From Verrucomicrobiota bacterium (GTDB lineage: Bacteria; Verrucomicrobiota; Verrucomicrobiia; Chthoniobacterales; UBA10450): a stretch of DNA of 37,492 nt. This document shows, one piece after another, positions 18,097 to 26,177 of this stretch. Made by a program: the position numbers and the translations under genes. The stretch is taken from positions 1 to 37,492 of the forward strand of contig QHNQ01000160.1 in NCBI GenBank assembly GCA_003218135.1, given 5' to 3'. The notes under the pieces are model-generated. The model saw only the letters and a list, made by a program, of their open reading frames with translations, searched no databases and was not told the origin of the DNA. Each line of letters opens with the position of its first letter. The stretch's first letter is position 1.

Positions 18097-19323
18097 TTAT
18101 TTGGCGGGCAAGCTCTCCGCAAACTGTGGAGCAAGCCGGGCTACCGGCCTTGATTTCACCGGTTCGGAGGTGCCATTCATTGTGATCGCTTCTTCGTAGA
18201 ACGATTCTAATTGATCGATTTGAGCGTCCTGCCCAAACCGTTCGATAACAGTGCTGTGGGCACGTTCTCCCATTTGCTTCAGCAGGGCGGGCGAACTTGT
18301 GATTAGTTGCATGGCATTCGCCAGTCCGACGTGATCCTCTTCCGCGACCAAGAACCCGGTGCGTCCATGATCAACCGCTTCCGGAATTCCACCGTGCCGC
18401 GTCGCCGCCACTGGCAACCCGGTCGCCATCGCTTCCAAAACCGAGTTCGGCACGCCTTCCTGGTCTTGGTTTGGCGATATTTCGCTCGGATGCAAAAACA
18501 GATGCGAACTGGCATAAAGCTGCTGGAGCTTCGGTTGCGAGAGAAATCCGAGAAAGTGCACATCCCTGAGAATCCCCAGTCCGCCAGCGAGCATTTCCAG
18601 TTCCGGCTGTAATGGGCCTTTGCCAGCGATAAGAAATTCCGCCCGCGGGTTGTCCTTCTTAAAAATCGCAAAGGCGCGGAGGCTAGTGGCAACGCCTTTC
18701 TTCGGAATCAACCGGCACGCCTGGACGATTCGCCATTTACCATTTGCGGGCGGTTGTCTATCGACAAATGGAAATTCATTCAGGGGGATGCCAGTGCGAT
18801 TGATGCGCAATTTTTGCGGCGGACAGCCCAGGTGGATCAACCGTTCAATCAACGATTGGGAACGCGCGAACACGAGCGGCACTGCGTTGAAAAGGCGGCG
18901 CAGTTTCGCTGGATAATCCTTGATCTCGGGTTTGTGCGCGACGTCGGCACCATGGAAAGATACCACGCACGGTTTGTCCCATTGCTCGATGAAGGGAAGC
19001 AAGTGCACGCCTGTATGGCCAAAGTAAATGTGCATGAGATCGGCGCCATGCCGCTCTAACAATGAGTCGAGCGTCTGGTACTCGCCCCGATAAACGATGG
19101 GAGGCCGCCTCTCCACGAATTTTAGCCAGCCGTGCAGCAGCAGGTTTGTGCGCCGCTTTGGAATAATTTCGATCCGGTCAAATGGAAACCGCTCTGCATT
19201 CTGGACTTCTTTCGTCACGACAAAGGTATCGACGCCGCGCAGCGCTTTTACCTGGCGGTAGATGTGCAACATCTCCGACTTAAGAAAGCTGGAGCAATAG
19301 CTGGCTACAACCCGTCTGCCCAT
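18097..19323 (-). CDS. GT4 family glycosyltransferase
   Basis: This retaining glycosyltransferase of 408 residues has the GT-B fold. The N-terminal domain includes VSFHGADVA and VFARSQSLIERL. The C-terminal nucleotide-sugar domain has ACRLIPKKGVATSLRAF, FLIAGKGPLQPELE, the acid region HPSEISPNQDQEGVPNSVLEAMATGLPVAATRHGGIPEAV and TGFLVAEED. The EGxPNxxLEAMATGLPV arrangement is typical of colanic-acid-type transferases. It lies between obg and the atp operon on the same strand. Substrate and product are unknown; an envelope polysaccharide is likely. Confidence 0.88.
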   Translation of the reverse strand: MGRRVVASYCSSFLKSEMLHIYRQVKALRGVDTFVVTKEVQNAERFPFDRIEIIPKRRTNLLLHGWLKFVERRPPIVYRGEYQTLDSLLERHGADLMHIYFGHTGVHLLPFIEQWDKPCVVSFHGADVAHKPEIKDYPAKLRRLFNAVPLVFARSQSLIERLIHLGCPPQKLRINRTGIPLNEFPFVDRQPPANGKWRIVQACRLIPKKGVATSLRAFAIFKKDNPRAEFLIAGKGPLQPELEMLAGGLGILRDVHFLGFLSQPKLQQLYASSHLFLHPSEISPNQDQEGVPNSVLEAMATGLPVAATRHGGIPEAVDHGRTGFLVAEEDHVGLANAMQLITSSPALLKQMGERAHSTVIERFGQDAQIDQLESFYEEAITMNGTSEPVKSRPVARLAPQFAESLPAK

Positions 19324-19365
19324 AAACCGCGGCCAGTTTCGCTAGGGATTCTGTTCTTGTCCATC

Positions 19366-20436
19366 TTAAATTGGCGGCGAAACGACATCTTTGTCGTTGG
19401 TCATTATCGCTGCGAGCGCTTCCTTTAAAGCGTCAACGCCCTCTCCTTTCACGGGTGACGTGGGAACGATCTTGATTCTGGGAAGTCTCTCTTGCATTGC
19501 TTTGAGATTCTCCTTCGCACCGGGCAAATCCATTTTATTGGCAACCACAATCCAGGGACGCGACGACAGGGTCGGATTGTACAGATCGATTTCCCGCCGA
19601 AGATTCTTCAAATCTTCTACAGGATTGCGTCCCTCGCTTCCGGCAACATCAATCACAAATACCAGAACGCGGCAGCGCGTGATATGGCGCAAAAATTGGT
19701 GGCCCAAGCCGAGCCCCCTGTGCGCTCCTTCAATCAAACCGGGAATATCTGCAATGGTCGCACGCCGGTAGCCTGGAAATTCAATCACGCCGACGATCGG
19801 ATGCAGCGTGGTAAACGGATACGCCGCGACCTTCGGGCGCGCAGCAGAGATTTTGCGCAATAGTGTCGATTTGCCCGCGTTCGGATAACCAACGAGCCCT
19901 GCATCGGCGATCGTTCGCAGCTCGAGCAGAAAATATCCCTGCTCACCTTCTTTCCCTTCGGTGTATTCGCGAGGCGCGCGATTGCGGGAACTCTTGAAAT
20001 GCACGTTACCCTTACCCCCTGCTCCGCCCTGGCAAAGCACAAAGTCCTGTCCATCGCGGGTAAGATCGACAATGGGAATTGACGATTGCCAATTGCCAAT
20101 TGCCAATTGCTCCACATTAGATTTTGCCCGTTCCTGCTTTTCGCCTCTCCAAACGATTGAACCGACCGGGACTCTGACAATCTTGTTCGCGCCTGCGCGG
20201 CCCGCCATTTTCTTTCCCATCCCGTTCCCGCCATTTTTTGCTTTAATGAGCGGCTCGTAAAAAAGATTCGCGAGATTATCCACATGCCGATCCGCCCGCA
20301 AAATCACGTCGCCACCGCGTCCGCCATCGCCACCGTCCGGGCCACCCTTCGGTACAAATTTCTCACGCCGAAAACTGACGCACCCGCGCCCGCCCTTTCC
20401 GGCTTGTACAAAAACTTTGACTCGATCGACGAACAT
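19366..20436 (-). CDS. obg: Obg/CgtA GTPase
   Basis: This GTPase binds the 50S subunit and works in late ribosome assembly and stress control. The Gly-rich Obg domain (residues 1-156) has GGPDGGDGGRGGDV and GGAGGKGNVHFKSS. The G domain follows with G1 GYPNAGKST (183-191), G3 DIPGLIEGAHRGLGLG (from 230) and G4 NKMDLP (300-305). The protein is 356 residues with no long C-terminal extension. Between VPVGSIV and DLTRDGQ, where most Obg proteins have about ten residues, there are about 28. Residues 110-117 (QLAIGNWQ) are encoded by a 7-base tandem repeat, described separately. The start ATG 20436 is firm (MFVDRVKVFVQAG). Confidence 0.97.
   Translation of the reverse strand: MFVDRVKVFVQAGKGGRGCVSFRREKFVPKGGPDGGDGGRGGDVILRADRHVDNLANLFYEPLIKAKNGGNGMGKKMAGRAGANKIVRVPVGSIVWRGEKQERAKSNVEQLAIGNWQSSIPIVDLTRDGQDFVLCQGGAGGKGNVHFKSSRNRAPREYTEGKEGEQGYFLLELRTIADAGLVGYPNAGKSTLLRKISAARPKVAAYPFTTLHPIVGVIEFPGYRRATIADIPGLIEGAHRGLGLGHQFLRHITRCRVLVFVIDVAGSEGRNPVEDLKNLRREIDLYNPTLSSRPWIVVANKMDLPGAKENLKAMQERLPRIKIVPTSPVKGEGVDALKEALAAIMTNDKDVVSPPI
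20085..20110. repeat. 7-base tandem repeat inside obg (ATTGCCA x 3.7)
   Basis: Three full copies plus five bases of ATTGCCA lie inside the obg reading frame. Each 7-base unit contains most of the palindrome CAATTG. Three copies equal 21 bases, so the reading frame is kept. On the coding strand it yields Gln-Leu-Ala-Ile-Gly-Asn-Trp-Gln. The unit resembles words seen in intergenic repeats of the window. Confidence 0.85.
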
Positions 20437-20504
20437 GGCTTCGCGGCGTTACACCGTTAAAAGCGTTGAAGGGTTGAAGCGGTATCCCACCAGATCTCAA
20501 TGTT

Positions 20505-21707
20505 CTAAAGCGTCAACGTTTCGTACAATGCCTTTGTTTTCCGCGCAATTGCAAACCAACTGAACTTTTCTTCTGCCCGTCTGCGTCCGGCCTTACCAAA
20601 TCGTTCGCGTAATTGTGGATTTCTCATCAATTCGTTGACGCGTGCTGCGAGATCTCGCGCGAACCTCTCGGGGTTTGTTGCTTCGAATGGGCTTTCGTTC
20701 GTTTGGTCCAGCGGAACGAGAAAGCCAGTTTCACCGTCAACGACAACTTCTTTGATTCCTCCCACGGCACTGGCCACAACCGCAGTTTCGCAGGCCATCG
20801 CTTCAAGATTGATGATGCCGAACGGTTCGTAGATCGACGGACAAATGAATACAGCTGCATGCGAATAAAGCTCGCAGGCCGTCTTTTGGTCGACCATTTC
20901 GTCGATCCAGATGATTCCCGACCGTTGCGCTTGTGCCCGTTCGACCGCGTTTTTCATTTCTTCCGCTAGGCCCGGTGTGTCCGGCGCGGCGGCGCAAAAT
21001 ACGATCTGGAAGCCGCGATCCATGAATTGGATTGCGCGTATCAGATGCTGGAATCCTTTTTGGCGAGTAATCCGGCCGACAAAAAGCAAATACGGCTTGT
21101 TCGGATCGATGCCGTGCCGCTTAACTGCAGCGATTGAATCAACTTTGCAATATTGGTCCAGATCAATCCCGTTGTGGATCACGTGCACACGTGCAGGATC
21201 AACATTGAACAATCGCTCGATGTCACGTTTTGTTTCGGCCGAGACAGCAATAATCGCGTCCGCCATTTCGAGCGCGGTTTTCTCTACCCAAAGGGAAAAG
21301 TCGTAGCCGCCCGCGAGCTGTTCGCGTTTCCAAGGCCGAAGTGGCTCGAGTGAATGGACAGTAATGACAAGCGGAATTCCATAGTTCTTTTTGGCGAGAA
21401 TCCCGCCAAAGTGAGTGTACCAAGTGTGACAATGGACGAGGTCGGCGTTGATGTTTATCGTATTGAAATCGACACACCGCCGCACGGCGCCGAAAGCGGA
21501 ACGCAACGGTTTTGGACACGTGAAATTACTCGTGTCCAGTTCAAAGCCGATTACTTTGAGGTTGCCTTCATCAAGATGTTGGTCGCCAAAGCATCGCACT
21601 TCCACCGGCATCATCTTGGCCAGTTCACGCGAGAGATAGCCCACATGCACACCCGCGCCGCCGTAGATGTGCGGCGGATACTCGTTCGTAAGGAAAAGAA
21701 CTTTCAC
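20505..21707 (-). CDS. glgM: GlgM-type glycosyltransferase (actinobacterial-style glycogen synthase)
   Basis: This GT4 enzyme of 400 residues opens MKVLFLTNEYPPHIYGGAGVHVGYLSREL, the opening of the Corynebacterium/Mycobacterium GlgA/GlgM group. Further landmarks are VHCHTWYTHFGG, VITVHSLEPLRPWK, FVGRITRQKGFQHL and CPSIYEPFGIINLEAMAC, with AVGGIKEVVVDGETGFLVP. GlgM makes maltose-1-phosphate from ADP-glucose and glucose-1-phosphate for the GlgE alpha-glucan route; older annotations call it glycogen synthase. The start codon is GTG at 21707 with no obvious Shine-Dalgarno. No other glucan gene is nearby. The exact product needs the full pathway. Confidence 0.8.
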   Translation of the reverse strand: MKVLFLTNEYPPHIYGGAGVHVGYLSRELAKMMPVEVRCFGDQHLDEGNLKVIGFELDTSNFTCPKPLRSAFGAVRRCVDFNTININADLVHCHTWYTHFGGILAKKNYGIPLVITVHSLEPLRPWKREQLAGGYDFSLWVEKTALEMADAIIAVSAETKRDIERLFNVDPARVHVIHNGIDLDQYCKVDSIAAVKRHGIDPNKPYLLFVGRITRQKGFQHLIRAIQFMDRGFQIVFCAAAPDTPGLAEEMKNAVERAQAQRSGIIWIDEMVDQKTACELYSHAAVFICPSIYEPFGIINLEAMACETAVVASAVGGIKEVVVDGETGFLVPLDQTNESPFEATNPERFARDLAARVNELMRNPQLRERFGKAGRRRAEEKFSWFAIARKTKALYETLTL

Positions 21708-21739
21708 GGAGGATGAAGCGCTAGTAACGAATGCAACAA

Positions 21740-21806
21740 CGTTAAATCGTTACTTTGTTACACGGTTCCATCGGATTTAGCTATGTAACGCTTCAACGAT
21801 TTAGCG
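21740..21806. repeat. Intergenic inverted repeat of the TAAATCGTT word
   Basis: Two 23-base arms (21740-21762 and 21784-21806) are imperfect reverse complements with about six mismatches; both contain TAAATCGTT or its complement. They flank a 21-base centre in the gap between glgM and the stress-protein gene. No T-run follows. Confidence 0.6.
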
Positions 21807-21809
21807 ACT

Positions 21810-22265
21810 TCATCCAGCCAAGCCATTCGTCGGTTCCCGTGAGTTTTTCACCTTCAACAAGAGCACTGGCACATCGACTGCGTGCCGCACCTTGTCTGCA
21901 GTTGCACCGTAGAGAATGTCACTAATAAGCCGGTGACCATGCGTAGTCATTGCGATAAGATCGATATTTTTCTCCAGCGCCAGCTTAATGATCTCATCCG
22001 AAGGTTCGCCAAGTGCGAGCACAGCAGCGCAGGTAAAACCCTCTGCGGCCAATTCACTCCTGCGTCTTTCCAGATACGCCCGGTCCTGCTTCATCTCTTC
22101 GCTCTCAGCAAGCTGGAGTTGATTAAAGTTCCGTGCCACCCAGCCGTCAGCGACATGGACGAGAAGTAGTTGCGCGTCGGTCATGCGCGCCAGAGGCTTG
22201 ATGTGAGTAAGAATCGTCTCGTCGGCCGGACTATTCTCAAGCGGAATGAGAATGTGTTTATACAT
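21810..22265 (-). CDS. Universal stress protein (UspA family)
   Basis: This 151-residue nucleotide-binding-fold protein is expressed in stress in many bacteria. It starts MYKHILIPLENSPADETIL at ATG 22265; seven extra upstream codons are in frame but lie within the repeat. The family C-terminus is present: IDLIAMTTHGHRLISDILYGATADKVRHAVDVPVLLL, with the region equivalent to the ATP-binding G-x2-G-x9-G-S loop in degenerate form (GHRLISDILYGAT). ATP binding is therefore uncertain. It is in the same direction as mntH upstream. Confidence 0.85.
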   Translation of the reverse strand: MYKHILIPLENSPADETILTHIKPLARMTDAQLLLVHVADGWVARNFNQLQLAESEEMKQDRAYLERRRSELAAEGFTCAAVLALGEPSDEIIKLALEKNIDLIAMTTHGHRLISDILYGATADKVRHAVDVPVLLLKVKNSREPTNGLAG

Positions 22266-22266
22266 G

Positions 22267-22384
22267 GCAAAAATGACGAAATCCAAATGACGAGCATCGA
22301 AGGAATGACAACGCCAAAAGCCCGGAACGGAAGAGCCAAATTTGCTTCGTCATTCGGGTTTTCATTTTTCTCTTGTCATTTGCC
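22267..22384. repeat. Intergenic inverted repeat of the AATGACGAA word
   Basis: The word AATGACGAA occurs in direct form at about 22272-22293 and in inverted form (CTTCGTCATTC, then CTTGTCATTT) at about 22345-22382. The arms of roughly 30 bases are imperfect reverse complements and start with GGCAAA / end with TTTGCC. It fills most of the 160-base gap between the stress-protein gene and mntH. Confidence 0.6.
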
Positions 22385-22425
22385 TGCACACGCAATAGCG
22401 CAGCGAAAGGGCCATAGCTCATTTT

Positions 22426-23832
22426 TTAATGTGTTGGCGGGGCAATGTGGAGAAACCCGTAGAGCGCTTTCAACATGGCGTCCGGTAAGAAAGTGTCCAA
22501 GAGCAGCTTCACATTGAGCACAATAATAATACCGGCCACCGCCCACCCTAGGATTTTTATCCAAAGACCGTTTGCGAACTCACCCATCTTGGCCTTTTCG
22601 CTCGTGAACCGCATCAGCGGCCACACAGCGAAACCAAGTTGCATGCTGAGTACGACCTGACTGGCCACAAGCAGTTCGGTGGTTTTGCTTTCGCCGAAAA
22701 ATCCGATCACCAAAAGCGCAGGCACGATAGCAATAAGCCGCGTGATCAAACGCCGCAGCCACGGCGTAATCCGGATGTTAAGAAAACCTTCCATCACAAT
22801 TTGACCGGCAAGTGTGCCGGTAAGGGTCGAGTTTTGCCCCGAAGCAAGGAGCGCCACGGCAAAGAAAATGCTCGCCACGCCGACGCCCAACAGCGGGCTG
22901 AGCAATTGGTAGGCTTCCTGAATCTCCGCGACGTCTTGATGGCCAGACCAATGGAAGGCAGCGGCGGACAGAATCAGGATCGCGGCATTAATGAACAAGG
23001 CAAACATGAGTGCGAACGTCGAATCGATGGTTGCGAATTTGATCGCCTCCCCTCTGCCGGCAGGCGTTTGTTCGAACTTTCGCGTCTGCACGATGGACGA
23101 GTGCAGATAAAGATTGTGCGGCATTACGGTCGCACCAAGGATGCCCATGGCGACGTAAAGCATTCCCTGATTGGTGACGATCTGTCCCCTTGGCACGAAA
23201 CCGGATAAAACCTTTGTCAGCTCTGGTTTCGAAAAGATCAGTTCGGCGGTGAAACAACCGCCTATAGTGGCGATGAGGGTAATGACCAGGGCCTCGATGT
23301 AACGGAAGCCTTTGTTTTGCAAGTAGAGCACCGCCAGCACATCGGTTGCGGTAATCAAGCAGCCCCAGAACAGCGGGATGCCGAAGAGAAGTTGTAACCC
23401 GATGGCCGAGCCGATTACCTCGGCAAGATCACACGCCGCGATAGCGATTTCGCAAAGAATCCAGAGAGACCACACCGTTAGTGTTGAGTAGTGATCCCGA
23501 CAGGCCTGTGCCAAGTCGCGGCCCGTGGCAACGCCGAGCTTGATGCACAGGTGCTGAAGCAAAATTGCCATCAAATTCGAGATCATAATGACAGCCAGGA
23601 GCGAGTAACCGAACCGTGCGCCGCCGGCCAGGTCGGTTGCCCAATTACCCGGATCCATGTAGCCGACCGCCACAAGAAAACCGGGCCCAGAAAACGCGAG
23701 GAGTTTCCGCCAAAACGACGCGGTCACCGGAACGACGACGCTCCGGTGAACTTCCGCTAACGAGACGCGCGGTGTCGTTCTGCGCCATCCGCGTCCAAGC
23801 TCGATCGCCGTTCGCTGGTTTGATTGATTCAT
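22426..23832 (-). CDS. mntH: Nramp-family Mn2+/divalent metal importer
   Basis: This is a proton-coupled manganese importer of the inner membrane (468 residues, about 11 helices). The metal-binding motifs are DPGN at residues 60-63 (in VGYMDPGNWATD) and MPHN at 237-240 (in LGATVMPHNLYLHSS). The charged N-terminal tail of about 40 residues is longer than usual. It is divergent from mntR with a 104-base gap that contains a 17-base palindrome, so repression by manganese through MntR is expected. Confidence 0.95.
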   Translation of the reverse strand: MNQSNQRTAIELGRGWRRTTPRVSLAEVHRSVVVPVTASFWRKLLAFSGPGFLVAVGYMDPGNWATDLAGGARFGYSLLAVIMISNLMAILLQHLCIKLGVATGRDLAQACRDHYSTLTVWSLWILCEIAIAACDLAEVIGSAIGLQLLFGIPLFWGCLITATDVLAVLYLQNKGFRYIEALVITLIATIGGCFTAELIFSKPELTKVLSGFVPRGQIVTNQGMLYVAMGILGATVMPHNLYLHSSIVQTRKFEQTPAGRGEAIKFATIDSTFALMFALFINAAILILSAAAFHWSGHQDVAEIQEAYQLLSPLLGVGVASIFFAVALLASGQNSTLTGTLAGQIVMEGFLNIRITPWLRRLITRLIAIVPALLVIGFFGESKTTELLVASQVVLSMQLGFAVWPLMRFTSEKAKMGEFANGLWIKILGWAVAGIIIVLNVKLLLDTFLPDAMLKALYGFLHIAPPTH

Positions 23833-23862
23833 TGCACTTTCCTTTTCACTCGAGGATTAGGG

Positions 23863-23879
23863 TTATCTAATTTAGTTAA
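23863..23879. promoter_or_regulatory. Candidate MntR operator between mntH and mntR
   Basis: TTATCTAATTTAGTTAA is a 17-base palindrome around a central T with seven of eight pairs matching. It lies 30 bases upstream of the mntH start and 57 bases upstream of mntR. DtxR/MntR-family repressors bind palindromes of about this size in the same place. Site identity is inferred from symmetry and position. Confidence 0.6.
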
Positions 23880-23936
23880 TCGGTCAAATCATTCTGTGAG
23901 TTGACTTATTTTGTCTCCTTCCTATCTTCCGCGTTG

Positions 23937-24374
23937 ATGCCGCAGAAGAAACAGCGATCCGCTCTCGGTAGCTCCACCACCGTGGAGGATTATCTCGAGC
24001 GCATTCTCGAGCTCATTAACGTCAAGGGCTACGCCCGCGTAGTCGATATCGCGGCTGCGTTGAAAATTTCACAGGCCAGCGTAACCAACATGGTACAGCG
24101 GCTCGATGGCGAAGGCTTGCTCAAGTACGAGAAGTATCGCGGACTGGTCCTGACAACCGCGGGCGAAACACTGGCCAGAAACATTGCGCGTCGCCATGAA
24201 CTGCTCACTGATTTTCTTACTCTTCTCGGCCTCGACGATCGGGTGATCTATCACGACGTCGAAGGGATGGAACATCACATCAGTCCATCCACGCTCCACG
24301 CTATCGCAGCATTGACCGCACAATTGCGACGGCGTCCGGCGCTCCGTGCCGAGCTGGCGCGGGCGGTCGTCTAG
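23937..24374 (+). CDS. mntR: MntR manganese-dependent repressor (DtxR family)
   Basis: This metal-activated transcriptional repressor has 145 residues, about the length of Bacillus subtilis MntR (142). The winged helix contains ARVVDIAAALKISQASVTNMVQRLDGEGLLKYEKYRGLVLT. All six Mn2+ ligands known from B. subtilis MntR can be placed: D18 and E21 in VEDYLER, the His in RRHELL, and Glu, Glu, His in DVEGMEHH. No SH3-like third domain is present, as expected for MntR. ATG 23937 (MPQKKQRS) is preferred to an in-frame start at 23901. It is divergent from mntH. Confidence 0.93.
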   Translation: MPQKKQRSALGSSTTVEDYLERILELINVKGYARVVDIAAALKISQASVTNMVQRLDGEGLLKYEKYRGLVLTTAGETLARNIARRHELLTDFLTLLGLDDRVIYHDVEGMEHHISPSTLHAIAALTAQLRRRPALRAELARAVV

Positions 24375-24384
24375 CAGTCCGAGG

Positions 24385-25803
24385 TCACGGCTCGCGAATG
24401 CGTGCTTCCTCAGGCGCGGACGTATTCGCCGCACCGTCGTTCAACTTCTTAAAGTGAAGTTGCTTCACGCGGCGGTTGTCGGCTTGTGAAACCGTGACCA
24501 GATAATCATCGATGTTAACTTGTTCGCCTGTCTTTGGCAGATGGCCGAGAAGATGGGTGACGTAACCGCCGATCGTGCTTACATCGGCGCTTTCCAAGTC
24601 AAGCTTCGCGAGGTCGTTCAGCTCATAAAGGCCGAGCGATCCGTCCACGCTGAATTCATTCGCGTTGATCTTGCGAAACTCTTCTTTTTCGAAATCAAAC
24701 TCGTCCTGAATATCGCCGACTAGCTCCTCAAGAACGTTCTCCATTGTCACCATGCCAACAGTTCCGCCAAACTCGTCCACCACGAGTGCAAGATGCGCAT
24801 GCTTGCTCAGGAATAGTTTGAGCAATTTTTCAAGGGGCATCATCTCCGGCACGGGAATTAAATCGCGTTTGATCTTCAATAGATCAGGATGCGGCTCGCG
24901 CATCATAGGAAGCAGTTCCTTGATATGTATGAGGCCAACTGTGTTATCGAGATTTTCGCGGCACAGGGGAAACCGAGTGTGTCGAGATTCGATCGCTTTT
25001 TTCACATTGCTGTCGAAATCATCCTCTAAGTCGAGGTAAACGATTTCACCGCGCGGGGTCATGATATCGCGCACGACACGGTCGCGCAGATCTAAAACGT
25101 TAAAAACTAGCTCGCGCCCGAGCGGAGTGACGTCCGCGGATTTTTCGCTTTGCTCGAGGATTAATCGCAATTCTTCTTCGCTGTGTGCAAGTTCGCTCGC
25201 GGGAATCGGTTGAAGCCGAAGCACCCTGTGCAAAAGGAAATTCGAAGATTTGTTCAGGAGCCAGATGGCTGGTTTAAACAAAACGTAAAAAGCACCGAGC
25301 AACCGCATCAGGCGAAGTGCCACCGGCAACGGATTGGAAATCGCGATGTATTTCGGTGCGAGTTCTCCAAACACAATGTGCAGAAACGTGATCCCGGCGA
25401 ATGCGAGCGCGATGGCAATCGAAGTGGCTACAGCGTAGGAGTAGATGTGCACGACAGCCAGGGCCGGTTGCAGAATCGACACCAGCGATTGCTCACCAAT
25501 CCAGCCGAGGGCGAGGCTCGCCAGCGTTATACCTAATTGCGTCGCCGAAAGGTAAGCATCGAGGTGCCCGCGAACGTGTTTGACGAAACGGGCGCGCAGA
25601 TTGCCCTCTTCCAAAAGTGCATCGAGCTGAGTGGTGCGCACTTTCACAACCGAAAATTCGCAGGCGACGAAGAACGCGTTCAGAGCGACGAGTGCGGCAA
25701 TGGCTGCCAGTTTTCCGAGGATCACCATCGGCGGATCCCAATGGGGCGTGACACTTGTTGCCATCAAGGTCGCTGGCAATAAAAACAGTGGGGAGATGTT
25801 CAT
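24385..25803 (-). CDS. CorC/HlyC-type membrane protein with CNNM and CBS domains
   Basis: This 472-residue protein consists of a CNNM/DUF21 membrane domain (about residues 27-215), two CBS domains (about 230-355) and a C-terminal CorC_HlyC domain (about 370-455). Landmarks are [27 protein letters not shown] and [14 protein letters not shown], then [10 protein letters not shown] and [34 protein letters not shown]. Members move or regulate Mg2+ or other divalent cations. It ends ten bases from the mntR stop, so the two genes converge; proximity to mntH/mntR may reflect a metal theme. Confidence 0.93.
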   Translation of the reverse strand: MNISPLFLLPATLMATSVTPHWDPPMVILGKLAAIAALVALNAFFVACEFSVVKVRTTQLDALLEEGNLRARFVKHVRGHLDAYLSATQLGITLASLALGWIGEQSLVSILQPALAVVHIYSYAVATSIAIALAFAGITFLHIVFGELAPKYIAISNPLPVALRLMRLLGAFYVLFKPAIWLLNKSSNFLLHRVLRLQPIPASELAHSEEELRLILEQSEKSADVTPLGRELVFNVLDLRDRVVRDIMTPRGEIVYLDLEDDFDSNVKKAIESRHTRFPLCRENLDNTVGLIHIKELLPMMREPHPDLLKIKRDLIPVPEMMPLEKLLKLFLSKHAHLALVVDEFGGTVGMVTMENVLEELVGDIQDEFDFEKEEFRKINANEFSVDGSLGLYELNDLAKLDLESADVSTIGGYVTHLLGHLPKTGEQVNIDDYLVTVSQADNRRVKQLHFKKLNDGAANTSAPEEARIREP

Positions 25804-25850
25804 TGCTCGGACGCGCAGTGTGGCATCCGAAATCAGGTATCGATCCTAAT

Positions 25851-26120
25851 TTACCAGCTGGACTTGGTCACGCCAGGGATGAGCCCTTGCGAAGCCAATT
25901 CACGAAACGTCAGACGCGACATTTTGAACCGGCGAATAAAAGCGCGCCGGCGCCCGGTGACTTCGCACCGATTTACCACACGCGTGGGGCTGGCGTCACG
26001 CGGTAATTGCGCGAGCGCAGCATAGTTTTTTTTCGCCTTTAGCTCCGCGCGCTGCGCGGCGTATTTTTTCACCGTTGCGCGCTTTCGCTCATTGCGATTA
26101 ATCCAGGCAGTCTTGGCCAT
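25851..26120 (-). CDS. rpsN: 30S ribosomal protein S14, zinc-independent form
   Basis: This small-subunit protein has 89 residues and starts MAKTAWINRNERKRATVKKY. The C-terminal half has NRCEVTGRRRAFIRRF and GLIPGVTKSSW, the signature of S14. The two CxxC pairs of the zinc-binding short S14 are missing, so this is the zinc-independent type. It lies alone, away from any ribosomal protein operon, next to ku and a CorC protein. This matches the habit of paralogous rpsN copies, but it could be the only copy. Confidence 0.95.
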   Translation of the reverse strand: MAKTAWINRNERKRATVKKYAAQRAELKAKKNYAALAQLPRDASPTRVVNRCEVTGRRRAFIRRFKMSRLTFRELASQGLIPGVTKSSW

Positions 26121-26177
26121 AAAGAAGTGCTGACTATAATGCCAGCCTTACAATTTGCAACGGGCGTGCAGCCGGTG

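Noticed and set aside
20085-20110. CRISPR or other array
   Set aside because: Units are 7 bases with no spacers, and they lie inside obg.
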